From Variovorax guangxiensis (GTDB lineage Bacteria; Pseudomonadota; Gammaproteobacteria; Burkholderiales; Burkholderiaceae_C), in the NCBI RefSeq assembly GCF_003952165.1, contig NZ_RXFT01000016.1, positions 62,001 to 126,000 on the forward strand: DNA of 64,000 bases, given 5' to 3'. Made by a program: the position numbers and the translations under genes. Each line of letters begins with the position of its first letter. Position 1 is the first letter of the stretch. Below the pieces are notes generated by a model. That model ran no database searches and was not told the DNA's origin. It saw nothing but the letters and a program-made list of their open reading frames with translations. Below, piece by piece: positions 34,701 to 41,823 of the stretch.

Positions 34701-35528
34701 ATGTTCAAGCCCACTCGCGTCGATGCGTTCGATCACGTCAAGTTTCGCCTCACCGGCCCTCTTTCGAAGAAGCAAATTGCGAAACTGAAGCCGCATTGTC
34801 ACGAACTGACTCATGAAGGCGTCAGCATTCACTGTATGCCCAACTCGCCCTATGTCTTGGAGGTGAGTCAGCCACATGCGACCTTCTTTCGCGTTCTTCG
34901 GCAAGAAGCCGGCACCGATATGGGGATCGAGCCCGCCGGAGCTGAAGTGGCCAGAGACTACACGACGCGCTCCCGTCTCGAAGCCAAACGGATGCTGCGC
35001 TACTTCCTTCAGACGGCCACGCTGCGCCATGGCCCGAAGAAGATCAAGCAGTTCAAGTCGACCATCTACTACGGCAGCCGCGAACGCAACCGCCGTCTGG
35101 CCCTTTACGCTGACAAGCCGTCGAAACTGTCGACCTCATCGAAAGGTATGCCCTGCCTGCACACGGAGATTCGACTGAAAGGGACCACCGCTTTGCGCGA
35201 TCAAGGTCTTGGCACGCTGGATGAATTTGACAACTTCGACTTCAACGGCTTCTGGTCCCGGAATCTACGTTTCTGGGATTTTGGTACTCGCAGCACGCTC
35301 GGCAAGCTCTTGGGCAAGAAGAAGTCGATCAGCGACGAATCCGCGCGTGCACGCGTTCGCAGGATGTTTCATTCCAAGCACTACCTTGTGGCCGACAAGT
35401 TTGTGCTGCAGAAAGTGTTGATCAGATATCCCCAGATCATGAACGCACTTGAGCGAATCAACACCAAGGCCTGGGAGAGGCGAGCACGTGATGCCGCACT
35501 GGAGCAGTTCGTTCCGGGCAAGCTCTGA
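34701..35528 (+). CDS. Putative replication-initiation (Rep) protein
   Basis: 275 residues. The middle carries the block TIYYGSRERNRRLALYADK followed by CLHTEIRLKGTTALRDQGL, which recalls rolling-circle initiators of filamentous phages and small plasmids (Rep_trans / phage CRI type), where a YxGS strand precedes a conserved acidic strand. I cannot place the catalytic tyrosine with certainty. The C-terminus is basic. The start is the ATG at MFKPTRVDAF, after the 9-base repeats; no strong ribosome binding site is seen. A 10-bp-arm hairpin follows the stop. Confidence 0.55.
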   Translation: MFKPTRVDAFDHVKFRLTGPLSKKQIAKLKPHCHELTHEGVSIHCMPNSPYVLEVSQPHATFFRVLRQEAGTDMGIEPAGAEVARDYTTRSRLEAKRMLRYFLQTATLRHGPKKIKQFKSTIYYGSRERNRRLALYADKPSKLSTSSKGMPCLHTEIRLKGTTALRDQGLGTLDEFDNFDFNGFWSRNLRFWDFGTRSTLGKLLGKKKSISDESARARVRRMFHSKHYLVADKFVLQKVLIRYPQIMNALERINTKAWERRARDAALEQFVPGKL

Positions 35529-35577
35529 TTCCCTACTGGTTTAGGTATTGCCTTTATTTATTTCCTGTTTGTACTCG

Positions 35578-35614
35578 GCATCGAAAACACAGCTTTCTCT
35601 GTTCTTTTCGATGC
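35578..35614 (+). terminator. Hairpin after the rep-like gene, likely terminator
   Basis: Arms GCATCGAAAA (35578-35587) and TTTTCGATGC (35605-35614) pair perfectly and are followed by CTTTTCTTC. The T run is broken, so termination strength is uncertain. The same sequence precedes the helicase gene by about 175 bases and may isolate it from read-through. Confidence 0.6.
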
Positions 35615-35789
35615 CTTTTCTTCACTTTCTTCTTGCTGAGGACACGGCAAAAACACTACAAAACACACTACAAATTTTGTCTGCTTCTCCTCCCCCTCCC
35701 CTCTTCAGTACACGCAAAAGTCGATCAATACGGCTTCCATACAGCCCAACACGAATCCGTAATCTCTGCCTGTCGGCAACGGTCAAGAT

Positions 35790-37346
35790 ATGAAGAAAAC
35801 CAAGCTTTCCAAAGAGGCTCGGCGTATCGCCCAGTCCACCAGCCGATACGTTGAGGTTCAGGCGTGTCCGGGCAGCGGGAAGACCACGGCAGCCACTGCT
35901 CGTGTCGCCCATCTTCTGCGGGCGAACCGAGCAGCCGAGGTGTTGGTGCTGTCGCATTCGAACACCACGGTCGACAATTTCAAGGCTCGCCTCCGTGATT
36001 TGGGTCTTGGCGATCATGCCGGCATCACGGTCCTTACCTGTCACGCCTGCGCGCTCCGGACCGCTGGCGGTGGTATTTCGGTTCCCACGGGCCTGGAGCG
36101 CGAGGCCTACGACAAGATGCTGCGCCAAGGCACAAAGGCCGTGAAGAAAGACGGATCAGATTCCGTACAAGCCGACCACCTGATCGTCGACGAGTATCAG
36201 GACTGCAGCGCGCTTCAGCTCAAGTTCATCGTGCAGTTGGCTCGCCACGTTCAATCGGTGGTGGTGCTGGGGGATCGCCAGCAGGTCCTGTACGGATTCG
36301 CTGGCGTCGCCTACACGCCACTGGAATCGCTGATCAAGGACGTGACAACTCTGCCCCTGTCCACCTCGTTCCGCTTGACCCGGCAGACCGCTGATCTAGC
36401 CCAGGCGCTTTCCCGGCCAATGGGCGGAGGGATCATTACCACCGAGACCACGGGCAAGATGCCGAGGTATCGCCGCTCGGCCGATTCAACGGCGATGGCC
36501 AAGCGCGTGGCCGCCAGTATCCGGAAACTGGTAGACACCGAAGTATCGCCGTCCAGCATCGCCGTGCTGGGGCGCAACCGGTCGACCGTCCGTCCTGTGG
36601 CGCTGGCGCTCCGATCGGCCGAAGTGCCATCCACGCTGCTCGGAGCCGGCGATCAGCTGGGCGAGCGCCTGTTGGAGCTGATTCGGGTGGTTGAAGCTGT
36701 CGAGCAGCATCTTCCCGATCCTTCGGTTGCCACCGGTAGCGGTGCCGGCGTGCGCGAGCGCCGGGCGCGTTATCGTGATCTGCTTGGCCTCGCGCTTGAA
36801 GACGTGATTGCCGAAGACGACCCGACACGCGCATTTAGCTCGACAAAGTGGAAGGCCTTTGTGTCTGAAACCGCCAAGGTGGCGGCCACCCAGTCCCGTC
36901 ACCTGGAAACACGCTACATGGGCTGCGTGCGGGCCTACTTGCGCCTGCGCGGCGGCGTCCGGGCCGACAAGGAGCTGCGCAACTACCTGAACGCTTGGCA
37001 ACCCATGTGCCGGGCGTTTGGTTCCGCAGCCGAGTTGCACGCGCGCGCTGTGCAAGATGTAGCGGGCGATGCGGTCACCGTTACTACCATCCACCAGGCC
37101 AAGGGCATGGAATGGGACTACGTGTTCGTAGTCGGGGTCACGGACGGCGTGCTGCCAGACAGCCGAAGCAAGTCGAAGGCGCAGTTGGACGAAGAACGGC
37201 GGATTCTGTACGTGGCGGTAACGCGCGCGCGTCAGCGCGTATACCTGCACCAGGCTCCGATATGGGGCCGACACGCGCGCCAGACGTTCACCAAAGAGTC
37301 GCGCTTCATGACCGGCAAAAACGTGAGAGCCGTGCTTCAGAAGTGA
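35790..37346 (+). CDS. UvrD/Rep-type superfamily I helicase, compact
   Basis: 518 residues, shorter than UvrD (about 720), so accessory subdomains are missing or reduced. All key motifs are present: Walker A ACPGSGKTT (25-33), Walker B VDEYQD (near 133-138), the LGDRQQVLYGF motif III, HQAKGMEWDYVFV (motif V region) and EERRILYVAVTRAR (motif VI, near 470). It is an ATP-driven 3'-5' DNA translocase by family. Its stop lies 64 bases from the stop of the convergent HNH gene. It could work with the replicon genes upstream or with the defence operon; its own promoter is likely in the AT-rich 260-base gap before it. Confidence 0.9.
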   Translation: MKKTKLSKEARRIAQSTSRYVEVQACPGSGKTTAATARVAHLLRANRAAEVLVLSHSNTTVDNFKARLRDLGLGDHAGITVLTCHACALRTAGGGISVPTGLEREAYDKMLRQGTKAVKKDGSDSVQADHLIVDEYQDCSALQLKFIVQLARHVQSVVVLGDRQQVLYGFAGVAYTPLESLIKDVTTLPLSTSFRLTRQTADLAQALSRPMGGGIITTETTGKMPRYRRSADSTAMAKRVAASIRKLVDTEVSPSSIAVLGRNRSTVRPVALALRSAEVPSTLLGAGDQLGERLLELIRVVEAVEQHLPDPSVATGSGAGVRERRARYRDLLGLALEDVIAEDDPTRAFSSTKWKAFVSETAKVAATQSRHLETRYMGCVRAYLRLRGGVRADKELRNYLNAWQPMCRAFGSAAELHARAVQDVAGDAVTVTTIHQAKGMEWDYVFVVGVTDGVLPDSRSKSKAQLDEERRILYVAVTRARQRVYLHQAPIWGRHARQTFTKESRFMTGKNVRAVLQK

Positions 37347-37409
37347 GTAGCCTTACCTTGGCGAGGGCAACGGAATCCGGCCTCTCTCGTTCTTCACAAC
37401 CAATCACCC

Positions 37410-38333
37410 CTAACCTACGAACCGATTCTCGTTGTGCCAACGCAAGTAGGCTTCGCCGGGCCTGTGGTCCGGGTGTTCTGGCAGCCGAGACAGCGGCTGT
37501 CCGTGCAAACGGTAGTAGGCCTTGCCGTTGAACCATTCTTCGCGAATCCGGGGACTGACCTCGATGCGATGGTCCGGCGTGACAGTCACCAGACCAATGT
37601 CGAATAGCTTGTGAAAGTCGGAGCGCAACAACAGTCCGTTGGCGGGATCGTGCGGACCGCTTTCCGCATAGGGCTGGATGTGTGCCGCCTCCAACACGGG
37701 CAGGGTGGATTCACCCGTCAGCGCGCACCGGCGCTGGTAGGCATCTGTGACCAGCACGCGGAAAGCGCCTTGTCCGAGCCTGGGGCGCACTGGTATCGGT
37801 GCGCCATATCGCTCCGTCAATTCAGGCTCGCCGGCTCGCAGTGGCTCATTGAATAGAGCCATTAGTCTCGACTGCACCTCGGCCCAGAGTTGAGCTCCTG
37901 GTGGTTCGGCCGTGTCGTAGTACCGCCCGCGGACGATGTTGGCGGCAAAGTCGATCGGGTCAGGGATCCAAGCTTCACGCGTCCAGAAGAAGGGTTGTGC
38001 GAGCACTGTGCAGCCGATCTCGGGGTCCCTCACCGTGGGATCGACAAGCAGGCTGCGGATCATCTTTTCGAAAATGCCGCGCTGCGCCGCGCCGTTTTTC
38101 GGCCCGAAGGCCTCCCAGGCTATAGAGAGTGGCAGCGATGTTGACTTCACGAAATAGCCGCCGCCCGCGATGTGGTGATAAGGGCGTTTGAGCTTGAACA
38201 AGAACGGGGTGCCCGGTTCCAGCGCAGCGTAGGTGGCAGCGCCTCGGGGCTGCCAGAAGTTGACCTCGTCCGGGGCCGACTGGCTCAGAAAGTTGAACCA
38301 GGCATTGTCCGTTACCCCAGCCCAGAACTTCAT
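37410..38333 (-). CDS. HNH endonuclease with N-terminal accessory domain (distal operon gene)
   Basis: 307 residues. The C-terminal HNH block (about 200-280) reads CALTGESTLPVLEAAHIQPY then NGLLLRSDFHKLFD, the HNH_2/PF13391 pattern with the invariant His pair. The N-terminal 150 residues start MKFWAGVTDNAWFNFL and contain FKLKRPYHHIAGGGYF and AWEAFGPKNGA, a module I associate with predicted restriction nucleases; it may read a base modification (inference). It is last in the ten-gene operon, and its ATG overlaps the upstream HNH gene's stop by four bases (ATGA). Confidence 0.85.
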   Translation of the reverse strand: MKFWAGVTDNAWFNFLSQSAPDEVNFWQPRGAATYAALEPGTPFLFKLKRPYHHIAGGGYFVKSTSLPLSIAWEAFGPKNGAAQRGIFEKMIRSLLVDPTVRDPEIGCTVLAQPFFWTREAWIPDPIDFAANIVRGRYYDTAEPPGAQLWAEVQSRLMALFNEPLRAGEPELTERYGAPIPVRPRLGQGAFRVLVTDAYQRRCALTGESTLPVLEAAHIQPYAESGPHDPANGLLLRSDFHKLFDIGLVTVTPDHRIEVSPRIREEWFNGKAYYRLHGQPLSRLPEHPDHRPGEAYLRWHNENRFVG

Positions 38334-39127
38334 TCTCGATTCCCGATTACCACGTTCGAGCCTTCGCTGAAGCGCATACGGTGATATTGCAGGTAGCCTG
38401 TATGCTCGGGAGCCAGCCAACGCAACCGCATGGGGCGGTCGAGGCCGAGCAATTCGCCATCGCGGGCTGCGATCGAAGGCGAGACAAGCATCCGGCCCGT
38501 CTCGTCAAAACTGATTAGGAATCGATCGAATAGCGCGTCGAGGTGAGCGCATAAGAGGAACCCGTTGAAGACATCGAGCCGTTCACCATCGCTGGCGCAG
38601 TCCGCCCAGGGCTTGGCATGGCTGGCACGCAGCACTGCCGGAATGTTCACCTTTGTGATCGAACAGGCGCCGCCCCAATAGCCCAGCATCGCGGCGCGGA
38701 ATCTATCCTGCCCCACCCGCTGGCGCACTAGACGCTCCACCTCGGTACCACGGCTACCAGCGGGGAGATTTTTCAGCGCTTCCGCGACTTCAGCCTGGTA
38801 ATCCTGCTCCGCCTGGCTGGGCAGTGCCTGCGACAGGTTGGCAGCGCGGCGCAACAGCAAAGCCAGACCTGCCACGGTGGCAACATTGAACGAATCCACG
38901 GATGCCGCAGCGCCCCCTTCGAATGTGCGATGCAGTTCCGAAAGCAATGCAGGGGAAGCCGGTTGAAAAAGGATGTTGAAACCGCCACTGTGTGGCACCG
39001 ATACCAACGCGCAGGCTTGATGGCGCGCTGAAGCCATTGCAACCACGGCGGGCTCTTGCGCCAGCACATGCTCAAAGCCGTTGTCGTGGCCGGCTTTCTC
39101 GATCAGGGTGCGTTGCAGCGGATTCAT
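38330..39127 (-). CDS. HNH endonuclease (second of a tandem pair)
   Basis: 265 residues. The C-terminal part has ACSITKVNIPAVLRASHAKP followed by VFNGFLLCAHLDALFDRFLI, the same HNH_2/PF13391 type as the downstream gene but clearly diverged. The N-terminal 120 residues are unlike that gene's N-terminus: helix-rich, with an alanine-rich GLALLLRRAANLSQALP segment. Start and stop overlap the flanking genes by four bases on both sides, so it is translated as part of a coupled chain after the RNA ligase. Which DNA it cuts is unknown. Confidence 0.85.
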   Translation of the reverse strand: MNPLQRTLIEKAGHDNGFEHVLAQEPAVVAMASARHQACALVSVPHSGGFNILFQPASPALLSELHRTFEGGAAASVDSFNVATVAGLALLLRRAANLSQALPSQAEQDYQAEVAEALKNLPAGSRGTEVERLVRQRVGQDRFRAAMLGYWGGACSITKVNIPAVLRASHAKPWADCASDGERLDVFNGFLLCAHLDALFDRFLISFDETGRMLVSPSIAARDGELLGLDRPMRLRWLAPEHTGYLQYHRMRFSEGSNVVIGNRE

Positions 39128-39825
39128 CGTTGTTTACCGCTGCTTGAATCCACCCGATTCCATTCAATGGCGCGCTTGCGCCAATGCGTCTCAATGGCCT
39201 GCGCGAAGTCAGATCGAACAAGCTTCGCTCTGGCCTCGCACCATTGCTCAGACTCACGACGAATGACCACACCCTCCAGCGGCCCACAGCGATAGCGGCT
39301 GGTGGTTGTTGCCACCAATTGCTCCAGCGCAATAGCGGTGTACTTTCCACGCGCCACTAGGGGCACTGCGGCCAATTCTGCCGAGGCCGCTAGTACATTT
39401 CGGCGTGAACTGCTCCAGAAAAGCCCTGCGCGTCGCTCATACACATCAAACAGCAGAAACCAGTCCGGCAATGCAGCATAGTCCAGCGAATGGCGCGCGG
39501 CGCACCACTCGCCAAACAAGATGATGTCGGGTGTCAGAATGCAGTGCAGTGCGTCACCATGCTGGGCAAGCCATGCGGGTAGCCGGGCAAACTGCCCGGC
39601 ATGGGGTTCGGCTAAGTACTGCCCACGGTTCTGCGCTCGCAGACTGCCATCGGGCGCAAGCGAAAAGCCGAGATTGGCACCATCAAGCTTTTCCTCCACC
39701 ACCACGTCGCCGGCTAGTAAGGTATGGACCTCGGCAAACGAAAGCACCTTGTCATCGCGCGGATCGCCCTGACCGAACCAAGCCAAGTGTGGGGTGTGAG
39801 GGAAGCGGAAGAAGTTTCCATCCAT
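39124..39825 (-). CDS. RNA ligase (Rnl2-like nucleotidyltransferase)
   Basis: 233 residues. All signature motifs of ATP-dependent RNA ligases are seen in order: motif I VEEKLDGANLGF with the adenylated Lys46, motif Ia around RAQNRGQY (67-70), motif III IILFGEWCAA (near 105), motif IV LEGVVIRRE (near 185) and motif V RAKLVRSDF (near 200). This is a minimal catalytic core; Rnl2 itself has about 330 residues with a C-terminal domain that is absent. The family seals 3'-OH/5'-phosphate nicks in RNA. It is five bases from the PIN gene and overlaps the HNH gene by four. A role in repairing RNA cut by PIN, or by phage or host RNases, is inferred. Confidence 0.9.
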   Translation of the reverse strand: MDGNFFRFPHTPHLAWFGQGDPRDDKVLSFAEVHTLLAGDVVVEEKLDGANLGFSLAPDGSLRAQNRGQYLAEPHAGQFARLPAWLAQHGDALHCILTPDIILFGEWCAARHSLDYAALPDWFLLFDVYERRAGLFWSSSRRNVLAASAELAAVPLVARGKYTAIALEQLVATTTSRYRCGPLEGVVIRRESEQWCEARAKLVRSDFAQAIETHWRKRAIEWNRVDSSSGKQR

Positions 39826-39830
39826 AGCAT

Positions 39831-40358
39831 TCAGCCCGGTAGCTGGGGGGCCGGTTTTGCAGGGAACTTCTTGCCATAGAACGAGCAGGCGTCAGCCGCG
39901 CACAAAAAATCGACTTCAATTCCCTTTATCCGCAAGGCTGGCCACCAGTCCAGCCATTTGCAGTCTGCCGCTTGCCAGATCGTGGGCTTATCCGGGTGAG
40001 CATGGGCCACGGCGGCAAACTTCCGATCCGGTGCATCGAACATTGGTTCCAGCGCGGAGTCAGGGAACTCGGCGAAACAGTTTTCAGCAGTTTCGTTCAC
40101 CGTGACTTGTTCCACCAGCGCAGAGCCCGATTGCCGCAGCAGCCATTTCAGGAAGACATCCCCAACGCCCTTGGGCGGATTGAGACTGGTTTTGTGCTGG
40201 TACTCACCTAAAATTCGAAAACCATCGTCGATGACGGTAACTCCCCTCTGTTGCATGGTCTGCAGCCGCTTGACACATTCAGCGACGCATTCAGGAGAAA
40301 CATCTGCATGTTGGCCGTTGGCGACCAGGAGCACGTTGGTATCGATCACCGCTTTCAC
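39831..40358 (-). CDS. PIN-domain ribonuclease-like protein
   Basis: 175 residues. The fold-typical acidic residues appear in order: Asp6 in MKAVIDTNVLL, an acidic central region, then FDAPDRKFAAVAHA (near 110-123) and the terminal QAADCKWLDWW (near 130-140). PIN domains cut single-stranded RNA with metal ions; VapC-type toxins are the best-known members. It starts with GTG overlapping the stop of the ATPase gene by four bases (GTGA), so the pair is translationally coupled. No VapB-like antitoxin is seen; the ATPase may instead control it (inference). Confidence 0.85.
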   Translation of the reverse strand: MKAVIDTNVLLVANGQHADVSPECVAECVKRLQTMQQRGVTVIDDGFRILGEYQHKTSLNPPKGVGDVFLKWLLRQSGSALVEQVTVNETAENCFAEFPDSALEPMFDAPDRKFAAVAHAHPDKPTIWQAADCKWLDWWPALRIKGIEVDFLCAADACSFYGKKFPAKPAPQLPG

Positions 40359-41752
40359 AGAGCACCGCCTTGCTGGCTGAGCTCTTTCTTGCGTCGCATT
40401 GCCGCCAGGGTGCGACCTGCGATGTCGGCCATCTCGTCGCCGAAGAAGTGTTCGGGCCAGTTTTCGATCTCGCCAAACATGTTCAGTCGCAGCGGCTCCA
40501 GCTCAGTGGCTGAGCCTGCGCGGCGGCAAAAGTACACCGCCACATCTTCAGGTTTGACTACCCCTTCGGCGACTCGGCGCTGCAAGCGGTTCAAGAAATG
40601 CTCAGAGTGACTCTCCACAATCAGCTGCACGTTGCGCGGCTTTCCGCCTTCACGAGCCTGAGTCGCGGAAATGAATACGTCGGCCAACTCGGCCTGAACT
40701 TGCGGATGCAGATGGATCTCAGGTTGTTCCATCCATACGGTGGAATGCGGCGGGCAGTAGAACGCTTGCACCAACGCAGGCAGCACCTGAGAAATTCCAA
40801 AACCAACGTCAGTGATTTTCACCTCGGGTGCTTTGGCGTGCGTCTTCACCAGCACCTCGTATTCCTTGCGGCCCTCGGCCACCGGACGCACAGAAAAGTC
40901 GTGTATGACGCCCAGATCTTTGAGCCACGCCGCAATAAACTCGGCAAAGCCTTTGGTGTGGTGCCCGACCTGGCGGTTGAGTCGTCGGCCTTCACCTTGG
41001 GCCGCCAAAATGGCTGCCACCGCGTACTCGCCCATTTGCCCGACGCTGGCTGGCGTATCGCCTGACCACTGGTAAATCCGCTGCGGATGGCTGCGCAAAG
41101 GCCCCAAGTAAGAAATGCGCTCTAGCATGGCCTCGGTAGCCAGCGCGAAATCCGCCAGAAAACCGGCGTTCTTGTATCGTGCCATGCTGATATCGGACAG
41201 TCGGTAGAACTTCTCGGGCTCTTCCAACGGCCATTTGCGCCCGTCGGCCATCTTGAAGCCGTAGTGGTCAGAAGTCAGGTTGAGCTTGCGCTTCTCGTCG
41301 CGCTCAAGCGCAACGTCGAGTACCTCGTTGTCACCTGAAGCCAGGGCGTAGCGTAGTGCCTGAACTTCCGGTTGCTGCGCTTTGTTGGCGGCCAGCGTCA
41401 CATTCAGGTGCATGTGATCGCCCTCGTAACGAGACTCGATCTGTAATGGATCCCGGATCTCCATGGTCTTGGGCAGGAGCCAGCCAAGCTCAAAGGAAAG
41501 CGACTGTTTCAGATCGTGCCCATGCAGGCAATCTGTGAACGTGCCCAAGTCGATCAGTGACGAGGCATCACCCAGATGCAGCGCGCGCTTGCGATCTGTG
41601 GAGCGTGCCGTTTGTTGCAATGCCAGGAGCAGGTGGCCCAAGCTGCTCTTGCCCGCGCTGTTGGCGCCGAAGAGAACGGTGAGCGGAGCCAAGCGAATCG
41701 GTCCTGTATCTTTCCAGGCCTTGAAGTTCTTGATGTGCAGGTGAGTAAGCAT
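40355..41752 (-). CDS. DUF3696 AAA (OLD/ABC-like) ATPase
   Basis: 465 residues. An ABC-type P-loop FGANSAGKSSL lies at 28-38. The Walker B and catalytic region is VWMEQPEIHLHP (near 325-336), followed by the H-loop-like VESHSEHFLNRLQ (near 362) that is typical of overcoming-lysogenisation-defect-type ATPases. The C-terminal part fits DUF3696. ATPases of this kind occur with a nuclease or effector partner in several known defence systems, such as Septu, PARIS and Gabija. Here the overlapping PIN gene is the obvious partner. No DNA-cutting TOPRIM domain is visible. Confidence 0.87.
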   Translation of the reverse strand: MLTHLHIKNFKAWKDTGPIRLAPLTVLFGANSAGKSSLGHLLLALQQTARSTDRKRALHLGDASSLIDLGTFTDCLHGHDLKQSLSFELGWLLPKTMEIRDPLQIESRYEGDHMHLNVTLAANKAQQPEVQALRYALASGDNEVLDVALERDEKRKLNLTSDHYGFKMADGRKWPLEEPEKFYRLSDISMARYKNAGFLADFALATEAMLERISYLGPLRSHPQRIYQWSGDTPASVGQMGEYAVAAILAAQGEGRRLNRQVGHHTKGFAEFIAAWLKDLGVIHDFSVRPVAEGRKEYEVLVKTHAKAPEVKITDVGFGISQVLPALVQAFYCPPHSTVWMEQPEIHLHPQVQAELADVFISATQAREGGKPRNVQLIVESHSEHFLNRLQRRVAEGVVKPEDVAVYFCRRAGSATELEPLRLNMFGEIENWPEHFFGDEMADIAGRTLAAMRRKKELSQQGGAL

Positions 41753-41823
41753 TTATGCGATTCTCCTGGGTCCGATTTTTCTCTGCGGTGGACGTGCCAG
41801 TAGTCTGTGCGCGCTCCAGTTCC

